NCBI GenBank assembly: GCA_002435595.1 | Contig: DJBL01000165.1 | Span: 1 to 34,907 of the forward strand | Direction: 5' to 3' | DNA length: 34,907 nucleotides | DNA from: Stenotrophomonas maltophilia | GTDB taxonomy: Bacteria > Pseudomonadota > Gammaproteobacteria > Xanthomonadales > Xanthomonadaceae | In this document: piece by piece, positions 22,856-30,331 of the stretch | Numbering within the stretch: the first letter of the stretch is position 1 | How the letters are laid out: each line of letters starts with the position of its first letter | Made by a program: the position numbers and the translations under genes | The notes under the pieces: generated by a model | Told to the model about the DNA's origin: nothing | What the model saw: only the letters and a program-made list of their open reading frames with translations | Database searches by the model: none

Positions 22856-24022
22856 ATGCGCCTGTTCGCCGTGTTGCTCGCCGTGGTGGCACCCGTGACC
22901 GCCCTCGCTGCGGCGCCCCCTGCCGCGCCGCCGATGGCCGATGCCGCTGCGGTGGAGGCGGAAATGGCGCGCCTGATGCGCGCCACCGGGGCGCAGGGAT
23001 GGGCCGTGGCGGTGGTCGACCAGGGCAAGGTGGCGCAGGTGCATGCGGCTGGACAACGCAATGCTGCCGGTGACCCGCTGACCACCGACACGGTGATGTA
23101 CGGCGCGTCGCTGACCAAGATGGCCTTCGCCTACATGGTGATGCAGCTGGTGGACGAGGGGGTACTGGACCTGGACCGGCCGATCGGCGAGTACCTGCAG
23201 CGCCCCTTGCCGGAGTACCCGGCAGAGAAGCGGTACGCGCCCTGGCCGGACCTGAAGGACGACCCGCGCTGGCAGCGCCTGACCGCGCGGATGCTGCTCA
23301 GCCATCGCAGCGGGTTTGCCAATTTCGCGTTCCTGGAGCCGGATGGAAAGCTGCGCCTGCACTTCGATCCAGGCACGCGCTATGCCTACTCCGGCGAAGG
23401 TCTGATCCTGCTGCAGTTCGTGCTGGAGCGCGGGTTGGGCCTGGCGGTGGGCGCGGAGATGCAGCGGCGGGTGTTCGACCGCTTCGGCATGACCCGCACC
23501 AGCATGACCTGGCGTGCTGACTTCGCCGACAACCTGGCCGACGGCTGGACCCAGGACGGCCGCCCCGAACCGCACGACGAACGCAGCCGGGTGCGTGCCG
23601 CGGGCTCGATGGATACCACCATCGCCGACATGGCCCGTTTCGCCGCCGGCTACATGCGTGGCGAGGGACTGTCGGCCAAGGCGCGTGCGGAGCTGGTCCG
23701 CGCGCAGTGGCCAATCACCACGGCCAGCCAGTTCCCGACCCTGCAGGACGAGCTGGCACCCGCGCAACGCCGCCGCGACCTCGCCGCCGGGCTGGGCGTG
23801 GTGGTGTTCCAGGGGCCGCAGGGGCGCGGGTTCTACAAGGGCGGCCACGACGATGCGGTGGGCAACACGCTGGTGTGCGTGGCGCGGCGCCAGCGCTGCG
23901 TGGTGGTGCTGGGCAACGACGTGCGCGCCGAAGCGGCGTTCCCGGCGCTGGTGCGGTTCGTGCTGGGCGACACCGGCGTGCCGTGGACGTGGGAGTACGG
24001 GGGCAAGGCGTTTGTAGAGTGA
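22856..24022 (+). CDS. beta-lactamase-family serine hydrolase, exported
   Basis: 388 aa. The N-terminus (MRLFAVLLAVVAPVTALAAA) is a signal peptide. The fold is the class C beta-lactamase / DD-peptidase type. The catalytic S-x-x-K is MYGASLTKMAF (S85, K88), the family H-x-S-G-L-like motif is LLSHRSGFANF, the second-tyrosine region is YAYSGEG (Y178; Gly replaces the Asn of YxN), and the third motif resembles KGGHDDAVGN (K328-H331). These differences suggest an esterase or D-aminopeptidase rather than a true antibiotic-hydrolysing AmpC. GGAG precedes the ATG; the upstream open frame is rejected. Convergent with the luciferase-like gene. Confidence 0.87.
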   Translation: MRLFAVLLAVVAPVTALAAAPPAAPPMADAAAVEAEMARLMRATGAQGWAVAVVDQGKVAQVHAAGQRNAAGDPLTTDTVMYGASLTKMAFAYMVMQLVDEGVLDLDRPIGEYLQRPLPEYPAEKRYAPWPDLKDDPRWQRLTARMLLSHRSGFANFAFLEPDGKLRLHFDPGTRYAYSGEGLILLQFVLERGLGLAVGAEMQRRVFDRFGMTRTSMTWRADFADNLADGWTQDGRPEPHDERSRVRAAGSMDTTIADMARFAAGYMRGEGLSAKARAELVRAQWPITTASQFPTLQDELAPAQRRRDLAAGLGVVVFQGPQGRGFYKGGHDDAVGNTLVCVARRQRCVVVLGNDVRAEAAFPALVRFVLGDTGVPWTWEYGGKAFVE

Positions 24023-24040
24023 CGCAGGCAACCTGGCGGC

Positions 24041-25099
24041 TTACCAGCGCACCTGTGCCGGCGGTGGCCCCGCATGCGACGGAAACAGCGGCAGCACATA
24101 CTCGGCCAGTTCCTGCAGCACCTCGGCGGCCGGCCGTTGCGAGAACTGGATGCCCAGCGCGGCGTGGTTGACCCCGGCCTGCCGCCACTGCCCAAGCAGA
24201 TCGATCAGCCCGTTGCGGCCGGTCTTCAACGTGTAGCCGCCGTTGATCGGCGTACGCGGGTGGTTGGGATCATCGACCAGATCCAGCCACGCGTTGGTGA
24301 CGTGCGGACGGAAGCCGCCGTCGGGAATCAGGCGACGCCACGCCTGGATCCTGGCCGCCAGCCGTGTTGGCCCGGCCGCATCGTGGGTGGCCTCGGGATA
24401 GGTCAGCCAGCCGTCGGCATGCTGTCCCACCCAGTCCAGTGTCTGCCGCGAGGTGCCGGTGACCAGCAGCGGGATCGCACCGGCCACCGGCTTGGGCAGC
24501 AGGTCCACGCCCTGCACGTCACCCAGTGGCGAGCTGATCTGCAGCGGCCCGGCCTGCATCAGCTGGCGCACGTACGCCACCGATGCGGCGAAGCGCCCGC
24601 CACGCGCGGCGTGGTCCAGGCCATAGGCCGGGAACTCCACCGGCCGATCGCCCGAGGCGATGCCCAGCACCAGGCGGCCACCGGAGAGCTGGTCGATGCT
24701 GGCGGCCGATTTGGCCAGGTCGATCGGATGCCGCAACGAGAAGATCGCACTGCCGGTGGCCAGGGCCAATCGTTCGGTGCGCGCGGCCAGGTAGGCCAGG
24801 TAAGTGAAGGGGTCAAACACCTGTCCGGCGTCGCCAAACAACGGATCGAACAGCGGCACGTCGCGCACCCAGGCAGCGGCGAAGCCGTCGCGGTCGAGCT
24901 GGCTCACCAGGTCGGCCTGGCCGGCCAGTACCCGCATGTCGCCCTGGTAGAAGCGCAGCGGCAGGAACACGCCCAGGGTGAGCGCACCGTCGCGGAACAT
25001 GCGCTGGTAGCCGGGGTGGTGGGCGAACGCAGATGCGGAGGCGCCGGTCAGCGGGGCCTGCATCTCGGTGATATCGGTCAACAGCGTCATCGTGGTCAT
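24041..25099 (-). CDS. luciferase-like (LLM class) flavin-dependent oxidoreductase
   Basis: 352 aa TIM-barrel flavoenzyme of the bacterial luciferase-like superfamily, most like the luciferase-type oxidoreductase subgroup of TIGR03571. Visible blocks include LTLGVFLPLRFYQGDM, DGFAAAWVRDVPLFDPLFGDAGQVFDPFTYLAYLAART, GSAIFSLRHPIDLAKSAASIDQLSGGRLVLGIASGDRP, and PLLVTGTSRQTLDWVGQHADGWLTYP. F420 or FMN use cannot be read; in this organism reduced FMN is expected. Substrate unknown. The start at 25099 is chosen because the upstream part of the frame runs into the neighbouring GST remnant; the in-frame ATG at 25090 is an alternative. Upstream and co-directional lies the truncated GST. Confidence 0.88.
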   Translation of the reverse strand: MTTMTLLTDITEMQAPLTGASASAFAHHPGYQRMFRDGALTLGVFLPLRFYQGDMRVLAGQADLVSQLDRDGFAAAWVRDVPLFDPLFGDAGQVFDPFTYLAYLAARTERLALATGSAIFSLRHPIDLAKSAASIDQLSGGRLVLGIASGDRPVEFPAYGLDHAARGGRFAASVAYVRQLMQAGPLQISSPLGDVQGVDLLPKPVAGAIPLLVTGTSRQTLDWVGQHADGWLTYPEATHDAAGPTRLAARIQAWRRLIPDGGFRPHVTNAWLDLVDDPNHPRTPINGGYTLKTGRNGLIDLLGQWRQAGVNHAALGIQFSQRPAAEVLQELAEYVLPLFPSHAGPPPAQVRW

Positions 25100-25106
25100 G
25101 CCTGGA

Positions 25107-25481
25107 TCAGGGGCCAGTGGCCGGTGCGGGGAGCTGCACGCCGCGCTGCACTGCAGGCCGCTGGGACATGCGCAGGTGCCATGCACTCACGTGCGGGTAC
25201 GCGCTGAAATCGAAGCCGATGAGCCGTGCGATGTGGCTCCAGCCGTAGCCGGCGATGTCGGCGATCGAGTACTCCTCGCCAGCTAGCCAAGGGCGGTTGG
25301 TGAGGCGCTGGTCCAGCGTGGCGAAGAACTCCCCGCTCAAGCGCCGATAGCGCTCTATCGCAGGCGCGCAGGGTGCGTCGGCGAACATCTCGACATGCAC
25401 GCGCTGGCCGAGAATCGGGCCCACGCTGGCGGCATGGAACATCAGCCAGCGGACGGCTGGCGGTGGTACTGGATCAGCCAT
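25107..25481 (-). pseudogene. 5'-truncated glutathione S-transferase (C-terminal domain only)
   Basis: From about 25451 downward the frame reads WLMFHAASVGPILGQ and continues through YRRLSGEFFATLDQRL, NRPWLAGEEYSIADIAGYGW and YPHVSAWHLRMSQRPAVQRG. That is the helical C-terminal domain of a YfcG-type GST, about 115 residues. The N-terminal thioredoxin domain that binds glutathione is absent. The dozen residues before the homology are Pro-rich and unrelated. An in-frame ATG at 25481 exists, but a functional enzyme is not expected. The break point coincides with that of the LysR remnant on the other strand. Confidence 0.75.
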
Positions 25482-25600
25482 GGCCGACGCGGTTTGCGTA
25501 CTACGCCGTCACCCTGCCCGGCGCCGAGGAGAACCCGGCCATCGCGTCGTTCCTGCGCTGGCTGCAGGAAGAAGTCGAGGCGCCGACCAGCGCGTTGTGA
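25466..25600 (+). pseudogene. LysR-family regulator remnant (C-terminal tail)
   Basis: The frame DQPWPTRFAYYAVTLPGAEE then NPAIASFLRWLQEEVE is the typical end of a GcvA-type LysR regulator's effector domain (about 40 residues). The DNA-binding domain and most of the effector domain are missing. The homology begins within about 20 bp of where the GST homology ends on the opposite strand. A terminator follows 18 bp after the stop. Confidence 0.6.
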
Positions 25601-25617
25601 GCCCGTAGTCCGCGCAC

Positions 25618-25648
25618 AAAAAAACCCCGCCTTCCGGCGGGGTTTTTT
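25618..25648. terminator. bidirectional intrinsic terminator
   Basis: AAAACCCCGCC (25621-25631), loop TTCC, GGCGGGGTTTT (25636-25646), with seven A on the left and six T on the right. It can end the groEL transcript on the - strand and any + strand transcript through the LysR remnant. Confidence 0.93.
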
Positions 25649-25670
25649 CTACTGCCTTGGCGGATGGTGG

Positions 25671-25730
25671 TACCGACCAACGGTCGCTACCTACCGCTCT
25701 GATGCATGCCGACCGATGGCCGGCCTCTAC
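25671..25730 (-). repeat. two tandem SMAG/REP-like GTAG hairpins after groEL
   Basis: Both copies read GTAG on the - strand. Copy one is GTAG at 25730-25727 with stem GGCCGGC/GCCGACC (one G-U pair) around a 3-nt loop (25708-25724). Copy two is GTAG at 25690-25687 with stem CGACC/GGTCG around a 3-nt loop (25674-25686). The first GTAG begins one base after the groEL stop codon. They sit between groEL and its terminator. Confidence 0.75.
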
Positions 25731-25731
25731 A

Positions 25732-27381
<1,650 letters not shown>

Positions 27382-27397
27382 TGCGATTACCTTTTAT

Positions 27398-27420
27398 GTA
27401 GAGCCGGGCGATGCCCGGCT
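27398..27420 (+). repeat. SMAG/REP-like GTAG hairpin inside the groES-groEL gap
   Basis: GTAG (27398-27401), AGCCGGGC, loop GAT, GCCCGGCT (27402-27420), a perfect 8-bp stem. On the groEL mRNA the same stem forms just upstream of the Shine-Dalgarno, so it lies within the operon transcript. It could affect processing, mRNA stability or the GroES:GroEL ratio. Confidence 0.8.
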
Positions 27421-27470
27421 GCTGGAATGGGGAGATTGCGGACGCACCGGCACGGGGCCGGCGGCATCAC

Positions 27471-27758
27471 TCAGCCGACGATGGCGAGGATGTCGTCTTC
27501 GCGAAGGACCTTGTACTCGACGCCTTCGGACTTGTAGCTGCTGCCGGCGTACTGGCCGTAGATGACCTTGTCACCGACCTTCAGCGACGGCGCGCGGACG
27601 CTGCCGTTGTCCAGCGGCTTGCCCGGGCCCACGGCGACAACTTCGCCCTTGGTGGACTTTTCCTTGGCGGAATCCGGGATCACGATCCCGCCGGACGAGA
27701 TTTCGTCGGCTTCGATCGGCTTGACTACGACGCGGTCATGAAGCGGCTTGATGCTCAT
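27471..27758 (-). CDS. groES: co-chaperonin GroES (10 kDa)
   Basis: 95 aa, the heptameric lid of the GroEL chamber. It begins MSIKPLHDRVVVKPIEADE and contains the mobile loop SSGGIVIPDSAKEKSTKGEV that contacts GroEL, VGDKVIYGQYAGSSYK, and the terminal YKVLREDDILAIV. The frame is open to 27857, but the ATG at 27758 has an AAAAGGG site and gives the exact family start. Transcription is likely from the sigma-32 promoter at 27874-27901 with HrcA control at the CIRCE-like element. Confidence 0.98.
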   Translation of the reverse strand: MSIKPLHDRVVVKPIEADEISSGGIVIPDSAKEKSTKGEVVAVGPGKPLDNGSVRAPSLKVGDKVIYGQYAGSSYKSEGVEYKVLREDDILAIVG

Positions 27759-27805
27759 GTGAGACCCTTTTAAGTTGTTGATTGGTCTAGGAAAGTCTGG
27801 CGATG

Positions 27806-27832
27806 TTAGCACTCGCACAGGGCGACTGCCAG
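27806..27832. promoter_or_regulatory. CIRCE-like HrcA operator upstream of groES
   Basis: TTAGCACTC (27806-27814), 9 bp, GACTGCCAG (27824-27832). The first half is the exact CIRCE half-site; the second keeps six of nine bases of GAGTGCTAA. The 9-bp spacer is canonical. It lies 48 bp upstream of groES, downstream of the predicted start of transcription. Confidence 0.72.
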
Positions 27833-27843
27833 CCACGCTCACG

Positions 27844-27864
27844 AAAAAACCCGGCAAGGCGGGT
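27844..27864 (-). terminator. terminator-like hairpin in the groES 5' leader
   Basis: On the - strand ACCCG, a 6-nt loop, CGGGT, then a run of T (six in all, the first in the stem). The stem is short (5 bp). Being at the start of the predicted heat-shock mRNA and without an upstream - strand gene, it may be an attenuator, a thermosensitive element or a 5' stabiliser rather than a true terminator. Confidence 0.4.
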
Positions 27865-27873
27865 ACAGACCAG

Positions 27874-27901
27874 AGATGTGGCTGGTGGCCCCCCTTTCAA
27901 G
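27874..27901 (-). promoter_or_regulatory. sigma-32 heat-shock promoter of groES-groEL
   Basis: On the - strand CTTGAAA (27901-27895), a 13-bp spacer, CCACATCT (27881-27874). This closely matches the RpoH consensus CTTGAAA-N11-16-CCCCATnT. Transcription would start near 27867, giving a leader of about 110 nt that contains the hairpin and the CIRCE-like site. Confidence 0.72.
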
Positions 27902-28119
27902 GGGCCGGGTCGGAATTTTTTAGCGGGCCCGGTGGCCGGGCGGCCCCCCAGGCGACGCGGCGCGTACCGGTGGCGCCCACGCGGACAAGCGCGCCGGCCC
28001 GATTGCGCCATTTTCTTGACGCACGTCCCACTGTGGACGGCTGATACCGACATATCGATAGATGTGTCATCTGGATTGATTAGATTCGGCCGGCGATACC
28101 CAATCACAAGGAGAGGTAG
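27902..28119. other. intergenic region between groES promoter and the nuclease gene
   Basis: With the groES leader this makes a 361-bp gap between divergent genes. Seen here: GC-rich dyads at 27926-27945, a TTGACG -35-like hexamer (28016-28021) with no well-placed -10, an imperfect 20-bp palindrome at 28049-28068 (8 of 10 positions symmetric), and a strong AAGGAGAGG ribosome binding site just before 28120. No gene was recognised. Confidence 0.5.
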
Positions 28120-29922
28120 ATGAGGTTGCTCACACCGCTGTCCCTGGGGTGCCTGCTGGCCCTCGCCAGCACCGCCCAGGCGGATGTATTCATCAATGAA
28201 CTGCATTACGACGACAGCACGCCGGCCGGCGATGTCGGCGAAGCCATCGAAGTGGTCGCCACCGGCGGCGAGGACCTCGGCAGCTACCGCCTGTACCTGT
28301 ACAACGGCAGCACCCCGTCGGCAGCCACCGTCTATGCCAACACCCCCGTCCCGGCCGGCAGCGCCGCCGGCTGCGGCAAGGCCAGCATCGCTACGGTCAC
28401 CTACCCCAGCAACGGCATCCAGAACGGCTCCAATGACGGCATCGCGCTGGTCGACGGCAGCGGCAAGGTGGTCCAGTTCATCAGCTACGAAGGCACCATC
28501 ACCGCCTCCGGTGGCCCGGCCGCGGGCCTGACCAGCCAGAACATCCCGGTCAGCGAAAGCAACAGCACCGCCCCGGGCACCTCCCTGCAGCTCACCGGCA
28601 GCGGCAGCCAGTACACCCACTTCACCTGGGCCGCCTCGGCCGCGCAGACCTTCGGCGCGTGCAACGCCGGGCAGACCTTCAGCGGCGGTGGCGGCACCGG
28701 CCCCAACACCCCGCCTTCGGTCAGCACCACCACGCCCGAACAGGGCGCCAGCACCTTCCCGGCCGCCGCCGACCTGGGCGTCACCTTCAGCGAGACCGTC
28801 AGCCTGGCCAGCGGCGCCTTCGTGCTCAGCTGCGGCCAGTCCGGCACGGTGCCGCTGACCCACGCCAGCAGCGGCAGCCGCTTCACCCTGTCCACCAACA
28901 CCGCGCTGGTGGCTGGGGAAGCCTGCCGCCTGGATATCCGCGCCACCCGCATCACCGATGCCCAGGGCGCCCACCCCGCCGCCGATACCCGCATCGCCTT
29001 CACCGTGGCCAGCGGCACCGGCAACCCGGACCCCGGCAATCCCGATCCCGGCAACCCCGGCAACCCCGGCGCGTACTACTCGCGGGTCAACACCAGCAGC
29101 CCCAGCCAGCTGCGCTGCTCCCTGCACGAAACCATCAAGGGCCACACCGCCTATCCGTACAGCGGCTCGGGCACCAGCACCTGGACCATCCTGGAGATCG
29201 CCGACGAGGATCCCAACAACAGCGGCAAGATCCTCGATGCCTACCGCAACCGCAGCTACACCAAGGTGAGCGGCCGCGCAGGCACCGGCAGCGGGCTGAC
29301 CTACAACCGCGAACACACCTGGCCCAACTCGCTCGGCTTTGCCAGCACCACCGGCGACAAGGGCCTGCCGTACGCGCCCTACACCGACACCCACATGCTG
29401 TACCTGACCGACGCGCAGTGGAACGCCGACCGCGGCAACAAGCCGTTCGGCAAGTGCGACAGCAACTGCGGCGAGCGCGCGACCGAGTCCAACAACGGCG
29501 TCGGCGGCGGCAGCGGCGGCTACCCGGGCAACTCCAACTGGGTGCGCACCCCGGACGGCAACACCGGCACGTTCGAGGTGTGGGGCCACCGCAAGGGCGA
29601 CATGGCGCGCGCGGTGATGTACATGGCCATCCGCTATGAAGGAGGCAAAGACGCCAAGACCGGCCAGTCCGAACCCGACCTGGAGCTGACTGACGATCGG
29701 GCCAAAATCGTCAAGACCTCCGCGTCGCCGGCGTACATGGGCCTGCTCTCGACGCTGATCGAATGGCACCTGTCCGATCCGCCGGATGCCGCCGAACGCG
29801 CACGCAACGAAGTGATCTACAGCTTCCAGGGCAACCGCAACCCGTTCATCGACCACCCCGAATGGGCCACCCCGACCCTGTTCACCTCGGCCAAGCCGAC
29901 CAGCTGCCAGCTGCTCAACTGA
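28120..29922 (+). CDS. secreted endonuclease I with lamin-tail and Ig-like domains
   Basis: 600 aa. A signal peptide (MRLLTPLSLGCLLALASTAQA-D) is followed by a lamin-tail-like domain (DVFINELHYDD, GEAIEVVATGGEDLGSYRLYLYNG; about 22-185). Next is an SbcA/BIG_5-type Ig-like domain (about 205-300; TTTPEQGASTFP, GVTFSETVSLASGAF), then a linker of N-P-D-P-G repeats. The C-terminal 290 residues are the endonuclease I (NucM/Dns-type) domain: YNREHTWPNSLGFAS with the catalytic His, TDTHMLYLTDAQWNADRGNK, HRKGDMARAVMYMAIRY, and NEVIYSFQGNRNPFIDHPEW. It is expected to degrade extracellular DNA. The cysteines (CDSNCGE, C at both ends) suggest disulfides. A strong AAGGAGAGG site fixes the start. Confidence 0.92.
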   Translation: MRLLTPLSLGCLLALASTAQADVFINELHYDDSTPAGDVGEAIEVVATGGEDLGSYRLYLYNGSTPSAATVYANTPVPAGSAAGCGKASIATVTYPSNGIQNGSNDGIALVDGSGKVVQFISYEGTITASGGPAAGLTSQNIPVSESNSTAPGTSLQLTGSGSQYTHFTWAASAAQTFGACNAGQTFSGGGGTGPNTPPSVSTTTPEQGASTFPAAADLGVTFSETVSLASGAFVLSCGQSGTVPLTHASSGSRFTLSTNTALVAGEACRLDIRATRITDAQGAHPAADTRIAFTVASGTGNPDPGNPDPGNPGNPGAYYSRVNTSSPSQLRCSLHETIKGHTAYPYSGSGTSTWTILEIADEDPNNSGKILDAYRNRSYTKVSGRAGTGSGLTYNREHTWPNSLGFASTTGDKGLPYAPYTDTHMLYLTDAQWNADRGNKPFGKCDSNCGERATESNNGVGGGSGGYPGNSNWVRTPDGNTGTFEVWGHRKGDMARAVMYMAIRYEGGKDAKTGQSEPDLELTDDRAKIVKTSASPAYMGLLSTLIEWHLSDPPDAAERARNEVIYSFQGNRNPFIDHPEWATPTLFTSAKPTSCQLLN

Positions 29923-29928
29923 GCCCCG

Positions 29929-29957
29929 CCGGCCGGCGCCGCCTTGGCGCCGGCCGG
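29929..29957. terminator. strong hairpin after the nuclease gene
   Basis: CCGGCCGGCGCC (29929-29940), loop GCCTT, GGCGCCGGCCGG (29946-29957), a perfect 12-bp GC-only stem 6 bp after the stop codon. No U-tract follows, so it may be Rho-assisted or simply a 3' protector. Confidence 0.55.
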
Positions 29958-29978
29958 ACCATCCGGGCCTGACGGTCC

Positions 29979-29984
29979 TATACT
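29979..29984 (+). promoter_or_regulatory. -10 box of the cutA-dsbD-tlpA operon
   Basis: TATACT ends 8 nt before the cutA ATG. No Shine-Dalgarno is present between them, so the message is leaderless or nearly so. No good -35 hexamer was found. Confidence 0.5.
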
Positions 29985-29992
29985 CGGCGGCC

Positions 29993-30331
29993 ATGTCGAC
30001 CGTCGATCCCGTATTCATGCTGTTCACCACCTGCCCCGACGCGGCCACCGCCGCCCGGATGGCACAGACGCTGGTGGAAGAACGCCTGGCGGCGTGTGTC
30101 ACCCGCCTGGACGGGGCGCACTCCACTTACCGCTGGCATGGCCAGATCAGCGAGGACCACGAGGTCCAACTGCTGATCAAGACCACCGGCAGCCGCCTGG
30201 ACGCGGCGATCGCGCGCGTGCAGGCACTGCATCCGTATGAACTCCCGGAGTGCCTGGCGGTCGAAACCCGCGCTGGCCTGCCGGCGTACCTGGATTGGAT
30301 TCGGGCGCAGACCCGAGAGGAAACTGATTGA
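29993..30331 (+). CDS. cutA: divalent cation tolerance protein CutA
   Basis: 112 aa, the usual size of this trimeric ferredoxin-like protein. Family blocks are clear: FMLFTTCPDAATAARMAQTLVEERLAACVTRL, the central STYRWHGQISEDHEVQLLIKT, and HPYELPECLAVE. CutA has been linked to copper tolerance and, through its operon with dsbD, to periplasmic redox; its biochemical role remains debated. The TGA shares its A with the dsbD ATG. Start chosen at the family N-terminus next to the TATACT box. Confidence 0.93.
   Translation: MSTVDPVFMLFTTCPDAATAARMAQTLVEERLAACVTRLDGAHSTYRWHGQISEDHEVQLLIKTTGSRLDAAIARVQALHPYELPECLAVETRAGLPAYLDWIRAQTREETD

Noticed and set aside
21734..24031. Upstream extension of the response regulator frame through the protease and beta-lactamase genes
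   Set aside because: It is antisense to two genes with good domains; the receiver domain starts at 21733.
25245..25263. GTAG-like palindrome inside the GST remnant
   Set aside because: The bases encode the conserved IADIAGYGW motif of the GST fold, so the similarity to a SMAG repeat is a coincidence of coding sequence.
29038..29070. Short tandem DNA repeat in the nuclease gene
   Set aside because: It encodes the N-P-D-P-G linker between domains and is too short to be a separate repeat element.
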